NCBI GenBank assembly: GCA_025060455.1
Contig: JANXBY010000066.1
Location: 1-64,000 of the forward strand
Source of the DNA: Armatimonadota bacterium
GTDB taxonomy: Bacteria; Sysuimicrobiota; Sysuimicrobiia; Sysuimicrobiales; Sysuimicrobiaceae
Direction of reading: 5' to 3'
DNA: 64,000 bases
Made by a program: the position numbers and the translations under genes. Within the stretch, counting starts at the first letter, position 1. Every line of letters starts with the position of its first letter. Of this stretch, positions 56,874-64,000 are shown in pieces. The notes below the pieces were generated by a model. It ran no database searches, was not told the origin of the DNA, and was given only the letters and a program-made list of their open reading frames with translations.

Positions 56874-57413
56874 ATGCGCTGTCCCTACTGCGGCCACCAC
56901 GACAGTCGGGTCCTGGACTCCCGTCCCGCGGAGGGCGGGGCTGCGGTGCGCCGGCGGCGGGAGTGCCCCCGTTGCGAGCGGCGGTTTACCACCTTCGAGC
57001 GGCCGGACCTGGCCCCGGTGGTGGTCGTCAAGCGCGACGGCCGGCGCGAGCCCTTTGACCGGGCCAAGGTCCTGGGAGGGCTGCTGAAGGCCAGGGGCAA
57101 GCGTCCCATCCCCACGGAGGTCCTGGAGGAGGTGGCCGCGGAAGTGGAGCGGCAGGTGCGGAACCTGGGAGAGCCGGAGGTGCCCAGCAGCCGCATCGGA
57201 GAGCTGGTGATGGAGCGCCTGCGGCGGGTGGACGAGGTGGCGTTCGTACGGTTCGCCTCCGAGTACCGCCGGTTCCAGGACGTGCAGAGCATCGTGGAGG
57301 AGGTGGAGCGGCTGCGGGCGCACAAGGAGCGGGAAGAACAGCTGCGGCGCCAGGTGTTGCTGCTGCCCCTGGCGGAGGGCCCTACGAACGGCAAAAACGA
57401 GCCAGGAAGGTGA
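56874..57413 (+). CDS. nrdR: Transcriptional repressor NrdR
   Basis: MRCPYCGHHDSRVLDSRPAEGGAAVRRRRECPRCERRFTTFER; ATP-cone. Confidence 0.97.
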   Translation: MRCPYCGHHDSRVLDSRPAEGGAAVRRRRECPRCERRFTTFERPDLAPVVVVKRDGRREPFDRAKVLGGLLKARGKRPIPTEVLEEVAAEVERQVRNLGEPEVPSSRIGELVMERLRRVDEVAFVRFASEYRRFQDVQSIVEEVERLRAHKEREEQLRRQVLLLPLAEGPTNGKNEPGR

Positions 57414-57417
57414 GCCC

Positions 57418-59808
57418 ATGAGCACCACGCGCGAGGCCACGGACCTGTTCCAACAGACCCTGCGCTACTTCCGCGGCGACGAGCTCCGCGCTCGGGTGTT
57501 CTTCGACAAGTACGCCCTGCGGGACGCCCGCGGTCGGGTGGTGGAGGCCACCCCGCCCGAGATGTGGGCCCGGGTGGCGCGGGAGATCGCGTCCGTGGAG
57601 GCCACGGAGGCCAAGCGGCGGGAGTGGGAGGAGAAGTTCTACTGGCTGCTGGAGGACTTCCGGTTCGTCCCGGGCGGCCGCATCATGTTCGGCGCGGGCA
57701 ACCCCCGCCGGGCCACCCTTCTGAACTGCTACGTGATCCCCATCCAGGGCGACTCCCTGGAGGACATCTTCGAGTGGTGCAAGCAGGCGGCCCGGACCTA
57801 TTCCTTCGGCGGCGGGGTGGGAACGGACATCAGCGTGCTGCGGCCCCGGGGCACGCCGGTGAACAACGCGGCCATCACCAGCTCCGGGGCGGTGTCCTTC
57901 ATGGAGCTGCTGTCCACCACCACCGGCACCATCGGCCAGGCGGGCCGTCGGGGCGCCCTCATGATCACCCTCCGCAGCGACCACCCAGACGTGCTGGAGT
58001 TCACCCGCGTCAAGCGCAACCTCGACAAGGTCCGGTACGCCAACATCAGCGTCCGGGTGGACGACGCGTTCATGCGGGCGGTGGAACGGGACGGGGAGTA
58101 CACCCTGCGCTTTTCCAACGACAAGGTCCGGGCGGAGCGGACCATCCGGGCCCGGGAGCTGTGGGACGAGCTGGTCCGCGGGGCCCGGGACTACGCGGAG
58201 CCGGGGGTGATCTTCTGGGACACGGTCCAGTGGTGGTCCACCTCCGAGTACAACGGGATGCACGTGATCACCACCAACCCGTGCTCCGAGATCCCGCTGG
58301 AGCCGTACGGTGCCTGCTGCCTGGGGAACGTGAACCTGAGCGCGTTCGTGCGCGAGGCGTTCACGGAGCGGGCGCACCTGGACTGGGAGGCCCTGGAACG
58401 GGCCCTGCGGTACGCGGTGCGGTTTTTGGACGACGTGCTGGACTACAACGCGGACAAACACCCCCTGCCGGAGCAGCGGGAGGCCAGCCTGCGCAGCCGG
58501 AGGATCGGGGTGGGTTTCACGGGCCTGGGAGACATGCTGGCGAAGCTGTGCCGGAGGTACGACTCGGAGGAGGCCATCGCCTTCGTGGACCGCACCTTCG
58601 AGCGGATCAAGAACGTGGTGTACGAGGAGAGCGCCCACCTGGCCGCAGAAAAGGGGCCCTTCCCGGCCTTCGACCGGGAGCAGCACTTCCGAGGGGCGTT
58701 CCTGCAGACGTTGGATCCCGCGGTGCGGGACAAGGCGTACGCCCTTGGCCTGCGCAACGTGGCGCTCCTCACCGTGCCCCCGGTGGGCAGCGGTGCCGCC
58801 CTGGCGGGGACCACCAGCGGCATCGAGCCCATCTTCGACCTGTACTACCTGCGCCGCAGCGAGTCCCTGAGCCAGGAGCAGTTCAAGGTGTACCACCCGC
58901 TGGTGCGGGAGTACATGGACGAGTTCGGGGTGGACGAAGAGCACCTGCCGGAGTTCTTCGTCACCGCGCACCGGATCGCACCCGAGATGCGGGTGCGCAT
59001 GCAGGCGGCCGTTCAGAAGCACGTGGACCACAGCATCAGCAGCACCGTGAACCTGCCAGAGACCGCCAGCGTGGAGGACGTGGAGCGGGTGTACTTCCTG
59101 GCGTGGAAGCTGGGGTGCAAGGGGATTACGGTGTACCGAGAGGGTTCCCGCGAGGGGGTCTTGATCACCGAGGCGAAGGCGCAGCAGCAGACACCCCCGG
59201 AGCCCATCCGGGTGCCCGCCGAGCCGGCGCGGGACCGGGCGGTCACGCGCCCCAGGCCGAAGGTGACGCAGGGACGGACGGAGCGGATCGAGACCCCCCG
59301 CGGGCGGGTGTACGTGACGGTGAACGAGGACGAGTACGGCCCCTGCGAGGTGTTCGTGGAGTCCCTGGACGAGGAGGCAGAGGCCACAGGCCGGCTGGTG
59401 TCCCTGTGCCTGCGCAGCGGCGTGGACCCCCGGGAGGTGATCGAGCAGCTGTGGCGGGTCCAGTCCCGGGAGGTGGCGTTGGACCGGTCCGCGGACGGCA
59501 CGGTGGTCCGCGTGAGCACCATCGCGCAGGCGGTGGCCCTGGCCCTGGGGCGCGTCCTGTACGGAGACAGCTTCCGGCCGGACCGGGAGTTCCCGCGCGC
59601 GGCGGCGTTGCCCGAGCCGGCGCCGCGCGCCCGACAGGAACGCCTCCGGTTTGCGGTCCTGGAGCCCTCGCCCCCAGAGGCCGACGGCATGCGCGGGAAC
59701 GGGGCTGCGGCGGTGCCGTTTGCGGGGGTGTGCCCGGACTGCGGGGACAGGCTGGTGCACGAGAACGGCTGCGCCCACTGCCGGTCCTGCGGCTACTCCC
59801 GTTGCTGA
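57418..59808 (+). CDS. nrdJ: Adenosylcobalamin-dependent class II ribonucleotide reductase
   Basis: RIMFGAGNPRRATLLNCYV, NPCSEIPLEPYGACCLGNVNL, C-terminal CPDCGDRLVHENGCAHCRSCGYSRC. Confidence 0.95.
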   Translation: MSTTREATDLFQQTLRYFRGDELRARVFFDKYALRDARGRVVEATPPEMWARVAREIASVEATEAKRREWEEKFYWLLEDFRFVPGGRIMFGAGNPRRATLLNCYVIPIQGDSLEDIFEWCKQAARTYSFGGGVGTDISVLRPRGTPVNNAAITSSGAVSFMELLSTTTGTIGQAGRRGALMITLRSDHPDVLEFTRVKRNLDKVRYANISVRVDDAFMRAVERDGEYTLRFSNDKVRAERTIRARELWDELVRGARDYAEPGVIFWDTVQWWSTSEYNGMHVITTNPCSEIPLEPYGACCLGNVNLSAFVREAFTERAHLDWEALERALRYAVRFLDDVLDYNADKHPLPEQREASLRSRRIGVGFTGLGDMLAKLCRRYDSEEAIAFVDRTFERIKNVVYEESAHLAAEKGPFPAFDREQHFRGAFLQTLDPAVRDKAYALGLRNVALLTVPPVGSGAALAGTTSGIEPIFDLYYLRRSESLSQEQFKVYHPLVREYMDEFGVDEEHLPEFFVTAHRIAPEMRVRMQAAVQKHVDHSISSTVNLPETASVEDVERVYFLAWKLGCKGITVYREGSREGVLITEAKAQQQTPPEPIRVPAEPARDRAVTRPRPKVTQGRTERIETPRGRVYVTVNEDEYGPCEVFVESLDEEAEATGRLVSLCLRSGVDPREVIEQLWRVQSREVALDRSADGTVVRVSTIAQAVALALGRVLYGDSFRPDREFPRAAALPEPAPRARQERLRFAVLEPSPPEADGMRGNGAAAVPFAGVCPDCGDRLVHENGCAHCRSCGYSRC

Positions 59809-60830
59809 CGGAGGGCTACGAGGAGGCGGCGCAGGGGAGCGGGTAGCGGCACGGTTTCCGCGTCGGGGCGCACGAACCGGCCCACGCGGGGCGGCTCGGG
59901 GGTTCTGGCGCCCACCACCTGGAAGTGGGCGTGGAAGTGCGTGAAGGTGTGGCGGAAGGCCAGCCGGAGGCCGTCTGCCTCAAGGGGCACGCCCAGCTGA
60001 CGCCGGAGGAGGCGGCCGGCGCGTTCCCAGGAAGGCGCCTCCACGTACGGCAGCGTCCACAGCCCGCCCCAAAGACCCTGTGAAGGCTGGCGGACCAGTA
60101 GCACGCGCCCCCACCGGTCCCGTACCACAGCCGCCACGAACCGCCGGCGGGGCTTAGGGTACCTGGGAGGCCGAGCGGGGATCTGGTGGACGCGGCCCGT
60201 GCCGCGGGCGCGGCAGAAGGTCTGCACGGGGCAAGCGGTGCACCGCGGCCGAGTGGGAAGGCAGACGGTAGCGCCCAGGTCCATGAGGGCCTGGTTGAGC
60301 TCGCCCGCACGGCCCGGAGGCAGGACGGCTGCCAGCGCGGCCTGCACGGCCCTGCGGGCTGTGGTGTCGCGGGGGGAACGTCGCAGGCCCAACAGCCGCA
60401 AGCCCACCCGGGCCACGTTGCCGTCCACCGCCACCACGTCTTCACCGAACGCGATGCTGGCTACCGCGGCCGCGGTGTACGCTCCCACCCCCGGAAGCTT
60501 CCGCCAGCCTGCGGCAGTGGTGGGGAAGCTGCCCCGCTGTACCACCTCGCGGGCCGCCCGGAGAAGGTGGCGGGCGCGAGCGTAGTAGCCCAGCCCCGCC
60601 CACACCCGGAGGACGTCCTCCTCCTGTGCCGCGGCCAGGGCGCGCACGTCGGGGAAGGCGCGCAAGAACGCCCGGTAGTACGGCACGACGGCGTCCACCC
60701 GGGTCTGCTGCAGCATCACCTCGGACACCCACACCCGGTAGGGGTCCCGGGTGCGCCGCCACGGGAGGTCCCGGCGGTTCTGTGCGTACCAGCGCAGCAG
60801 CCTGCGTGCGAAGCGGACGTCCAGGCCCAT
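59793..60830 (-). CDS. mutY: A/G-specific adenine glycosylase MutY with NUDIX-like C-terminus
   Basis: RDLPWRRTRDPYRVWVSEVMLQQTRV, KLPGVGAYTAAAVASIAFG, CPTRPRCTACPVQTFCRA-type FeS cluster. Confidence 0.95.
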   Translation of the reverse strand: MGLDVRFARRLLRWYAQNRRDLPWRRTRDPYRVWVSEVMLQQTRVDAVVPYYRAFLRAFPDVRALAAAQEEDVLRVWAGLGYYARARHLLRAAREVVQRGSFPTTAAGWRKLPGVGAYTAAAVASIAFGEDVVAVDGNVARVGLRLLGLRRSPRDTTARRAVQAALAAVLPPGRAGELNQALMDLGATVCLPTRPRCTACPVQTFCRARGTGRVHQIPARPPRYPKPRRRFVAAVVRDRWGRVLLVRQPSQGLWGGLWTLPYVEAPSWERAGRLLRRQLGVPLEADGLRLAFRHTFTHFHAHFQVVGARTPEPPRVGRFVRPDAETVPLPAPLRRLLVALRQQRE

Positions 60831-60844
60831 CCCGCAGGCGTGAT

Positions 60845-61216
60845 CTACGATGCCGTGTCCGGCCGCCGGCGGCCGCGTTCCCACAGCCCTACAGCCAGCC
60901 GCACGAGGAGGAGGACGGCTCCGCAGGTGGCGGTCCCTACCAGCAGGAACGCCAAAGTGCCCTGGCTCAGCAGCCGGCCTACCAGCAGCTGCCGCAGCAG
61001 GATGCCCGCGGGCACCGCGACCGCCCACGTGAGGGCAAAGCTCCGCCACCCGGGCGTGCGGTACGTGCCCACGACGGCCGCCACCGCAAGCCACGGGAAC
61101 ACCAGGGGGAGGAAGGTGCGCAGCAGGAGCTGCGCGTCGGGAACGGTGCCGTGGAACGCCGCGCCCACCGCAGAGAACAGCAGTAGCCCGGCGAGGTCTG
61201 CCACCAGGTAGCGCAC
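60845..61216 (-). CDS. DUF3054-like small membrane protein
   Basis: Four predicted TMs; VVGTYRTPGWRSFALTWAVAVPAGILLR. Confidence 0.7.
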   Translation of the reverse strand: MRYLVADLAGLLLFSAVGAAFHGTVPDAQLLLRTFLPLVFPWLAVAAVVGTYRTPGWRSFALTWAVAVPAGILLRQLLVGRLLSQGTLAFLLVGTATCGAVLLLVRLAVGLWERGRRRPDTAS

Positions 61217-62385
61217 TACTTCCCTCCCGCGGTGAGCATCTCCGTGCGCTGCGGACGGGCTGTCGGCAGCCACGCGGCCAGCACCGCGCCTACTACGGCC
61301 AAGGCGGACGCCACCCGCAGCACCGCGGGCACTCCCCACGCGTCCGCCACCAGGCCAAAGGGGGTCGCGGTGAGTGCTGCCACGGAGCTGGCGGCCACCT
61401 GCATCCCGCCGCCCAAGGCGGTGTGGCCGGGCAACAACTCCTGGGACAGGACCAAGGTGATGGGTAACACGCCCTGGGAGCACGCGCCCAGGACCAGCAC
61501 CGCGGGGTACGTCCACGGCGGGCGCAAAAGCGGCAGCAGCAACACCACGGCAGCCAGCACCGCCATGGTGCCCCCGAGCACGCCCCGCCGGCTCCACCGG
61601 TCCGCCAGCCGGCCCAGCACGGGCGCGGCCACCACCCCGCCCGCCAGCAGCAGGGACAGGGATGCAGAGGCGGCTTCGCGGGTCTGCCCCAGGTGGTCGA
61701 TGAGGTAGCCGGGGTAGAACACCGTCACGCCCACGTGCACCCCGCCGCGCAGCAGCGCGATGGCCAGCAGCACGCCGTACGCCACCCACAGGTCTTGGCC
61801 ACCGCGGGAGTCGGCCTCCCCCTGCCGGAAGGCCTGCGGGCGGCTTCCGAACGCCAACAGGAGCGCGGCCACGGGCAGCCCCACCAGAAGCCACAGGCTG
61901 AGCCCCCGCAGGCCAAACGCACCCGCCAGCACCGCCACCACCGTGGGGCCCAAGGCCCAACCCACGCTCCCGCCCACGGTGAAGTAGCCCATCATGGTGG
62001 CGCGGCGTTCGCCCGCGGCCTGGTAGGCGGTGCGCACCGCCTCGGGGTGGAACAGCGCGGGGCCCAACGCCAGCACCGCCAGGGCCGCCGCGGCCGACAG
62101 CGGGCCCGTGGCGAACCCCGCCAGCGCCAGTCCGGCCGAGGTCAACGCCACCCCTGCGGGGACCATCCACAGGCTGGGACGCCGGTCCGCGGCCCAGCCC
62201 GCGGTGACCTGGACCAGCGCCCCGCACAGGGACGCCGCGGTCACCATGGCGCCCGTGAGGGTGTAGGTCAGGCGCAGCTCCGTGCGCAGGTACTGCGCCA
62301 GGGCAGGCAACGCACCGGCCCCCACGTCCACCGCGGCGTGCCCGACGATGAGGAGCACGAGGACGGCGGTCGGCGAAGGGTGCAC
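61216..62385 (-). CDS. MFS transporter, fosmidomycin-resistance-like
   Basis: 12-TM pattern; ALVQVTAGWAADRRPSLWMVPAG; FHPEAVRTAYQAAGERRATMMGYFTVGGSVGWALGP. Confidence 0.85.
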   Translation of the reverse strand: MHPSPTAVLVLLIVGHAAVDVGAGALPALAQYLRTELRLTYTLTGAMVTAASLCGALVQVTAGWAADRRPSLWMVPAGVALTSAGLALAGFATGPLSAAAALAVLALGPALFHPEAVRTAYQAAGERRATMMGYFTVGGSVGWALGPTVVAVLAGAFGLRGLSLWLLVGLPVAALLLAFGSRPQAFRQGEADSRGGQDLWVAYGVLLAIALLRGGVHVGVTVFYPGYLIDHLGQTREAASASLSLLLAGGVVAAPVLGRLADRWSRRGVLGGTMAVLAAVVLLLPLLRPPWTYPAVLVLGACSQGVLPITLVLSQELLPGHTALGGGMQVAASSVAALTATPFGLVADAWGVPAVLRVASALAVVGAVLAAWLPTARPQRTEMLTAGGK

Positions 62386-62414
62386 GGATCCAGTTTACTG
62401 TAGGTGCCCCGCGC

Positions 62415-63311
62415 TCAGACGCGCAGTTTGGGGTCCAGGGCGTCCCGCAGAGCGTCGCCCAGGACGTTGAACGCCAGCACCGTGAGGGTGATGGCCAGCC
62501 CGGGGAAGACTGCCATCCACGGCGCCTTCTGCACGAAGTCCACCGCCGCCCCGCTCAGCATGAGGCCCCACGCGGGGGTCGGCTCGGCCACCCCCAGCCC
62601 CAAGAAGCTCAGGGAGGCCTCCAGAAGAATGGCTTGGCCGAGGAAGGCGGTGAGCATCACCAGGTAGGGGGCCATCACGTTGGGGAGCATGTGGCGCAGG
62701 ATGATCCTCCAGGGACCCGCGCCGACGGCCCGGGCCGCTTCCACGTAGGTGGTATGGCGGACCTGCAGGGCGCTGCTGCGCACCACCAGCTCCGCCCGAG
62801 GCGCGAAGGACAGGGCGATGGCCGCCACCAGGTTCGCGGTGCCGCTGCCCAGGATGGCCACCATGGCCATGGCCAGCACGATGAGGGGGAAGGACACGAG
62901 GATGTCCGTGACGCGCTGGATCACCAGGTCCACGGTCCCGCCGAAGTACGCGGAGGCGACCCCCACCACCGCGCCCACGGTGGCGCCGATCACGGAGGAG
63001 GACAGCCCCACCAGCAGCGCGGTGCGGGAACCGAAGATCAGGCGGCTCAGAATGTCACGGCCGAAGCTGTCCGTGCCCAGCCAGTGTTTGGGGCCGGGCG
63101 GGCTGAACATGGACAGGTAGTCGTTGGCCAGCGGGTCGTACGGCGCGATCCACGGCGCGAACAGGGCGGCGACGCCCAGGAGGGCTAGGAAGGCAGCCGC
63201 GGCCACCGCCACCGGGTAGCGCCGGGCGAACCGACTCAGGCGTCCTCGGGGCCGGGGTCGCGAGAGGGCGACCCACACGCGGGCGGCGACAGCGTCCGAA
63301 GGTCCCGTCAC
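62415..63311 (-). CDS. Dipeptide/oligopeptide ABC transporter permease, DppC-like
   Basis: HWLGTDSFGRDILSRLIFGSRTALLVG; EAARAVGAGPWRIILRHMLPN. Confidence 0.95.
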   Translation of the reverse strand: MTGPSDAVAARVWVALSRPRPRGRLSRFARRYPVAVAAAAFLALLGVAALFAPWIAPYDPLANDYLSMFSPPGPKHWLGTDSFGRDILSRLIFGSRTALLVGLSSSVIGATVGAVVGVASAYFGGTVDLVIQRVTDILVSFPLIVLAMAMVAILGSGTANLVAAIALSFAPRAELVVRSSALQVRHTTYVEAARAVGAGPWRIILRHMLPNVMAPYLVMLTAFLGQAILLEASLSFLGLGVAEPTPAWGLMLSGAAVDFVQKAPWMAVFPGLAITLTVLAFNVLGDALRDALDPKLRV

Positions 63312-63315
63312 GGCC

Positions 63316-64000
63316 TCACGCGTACCGGATCCGCGGGTCCAGGCGGGCGTACAGCAGGTCCAGCAGGACGTTGACCAGCACGTACGCCGACGCCACCAGG
63401 AGCATGAGCCCCTGGATGAGGGTGTAGTCGCGACGGCTGATGGCGTCCACGAACAGCTTACCGATCCCGTTCAGGTTGAACACCTGCTCGGTCACCACCA
63501 GCCCGCCGATGAGGAACGCAAACTCCAGCCCGATCACGGTGACCACGGGCAGCAGTGCGTTTCGGAGGGCGTGCCGCAGCACCACCGCCCGCTCCGCCAG
63601 CCCCTTGGCCCACGCGGTGCGCACGTAGTCCTCCCGCAGCACCTCCAGCATGGCCGACCGGGTCATACGGGTGGCCACCGCGGAGTACCGGTAGCCCACC
63701 GCCAGCGCGGGCCACACCAGCTGGCTCAGGTTGGCCACAGGATTCACCCACAGAGGGGTGAAGGTCATGGGCGGAAGCCACCGGAAGGCGTACAGGAGGA
63801 ACAGCAGGAGCAGGATGCCCAACCAGAAAGACGGCGTCGCCAGGCCGGCCACGCTGAACACCTGGACCAGGTGGTCCGCCCACGTGCCCCGCCGCACCGC
63901 GGCCCACACCCCGAGGGGCAGGGCGAGGCTGACAGCCACCACCGTGGCCATCACCGCCAGCTGCAGGCTGAGCTCCAGCCGCAGGGCGATCTCCTTGGAC
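63316..64000 (-). CDS. Dipeptide/oligopeptide ABC transporter permease, DppB-like (5' end outside window)
   Basis: VREDYVRTAWAKGLAERAVVLRHALRNALLPVVTVIGLEFAFLIGGLVVTEQVFNLNGIGKL. Confidence 0.95.
   Translation of the reverse strand, partial: SKEIALRLELSLQLAVMATVVAVSLALPLGVWAAVRRGTWADHLVQVFSVAGLATPSFWLGILLLLFLLYAFRWLPPMTFTPLWVNPVANLSQLVWPALAVGYRYSAVATRMTRSAMLEVLREDYVRTAWAKGLAERAVVLRHALRNALLPVVTVIGLEFAFLIGGLVVTEQVFNLNGIGKLFVDAISRRDYTLIQGLMLLVASAYVLVNVLLDLLYARLDPRIRYA

Overview
High-GC bacterial chromosome segment. It is densely packed and mostly on the + strand, with many 1-8 nt overlaps between stop and start codons. In order it carries: the 3' end of a geranylgeranyl-reductase-like gene; tRNA-Leu(CAA) and tRNA-Val(UAC); a T-box leader and ileS; a DksA/TraR protein with a histone-H1-like tail; lspA, lgt-like, rluD, pyrR; rqcH/NFACT (minus strand); a yicC-remA-cmk-coaC-priA-def-fmt-rsmB-rlmN block; an FHA-FHA-SEDS-PBP-PASTA kinase-rpe locus; an HDAC-family gene; an S1-domain protein; tRNA-Pro(CGG); a scarred region with tRNA fragments and a decayed HEPN-MNT pair; a TPP riboswitch with thiO-thiS-thiG-thiE; a zinc-ribbon gene, RNase HI and RNase P RNA; a full mraZ-to-ftsZ dcw cluster; an M50 protease and NatAB-like ABC genes; nrdR-nrdJ; and mutY, a DUF3054-like gene, an MFS gene and a dipeptide ABC permease pair on the minus strand. 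The most interesting signal is in the PASTA-kinase locus. Three consecutive intact ORFs (membrane FHA, RodA/FtsW-type SEDS, PBP2-type PBP) have each lost their defining catalytic or ligand-binding residues, while the dcw-cluster FtsW and FtsI in the same window keep theirs. This looks like a pseudoenzyme cassette next to a cell-wall-sensing kinase. Second is a tRNA-Pro 3'-end recombination scar that truncates a decayed HEPN-MNT toxin-antitoxin module. All family calls and motif comparisons were made by eye from the sequence; no database search was run.
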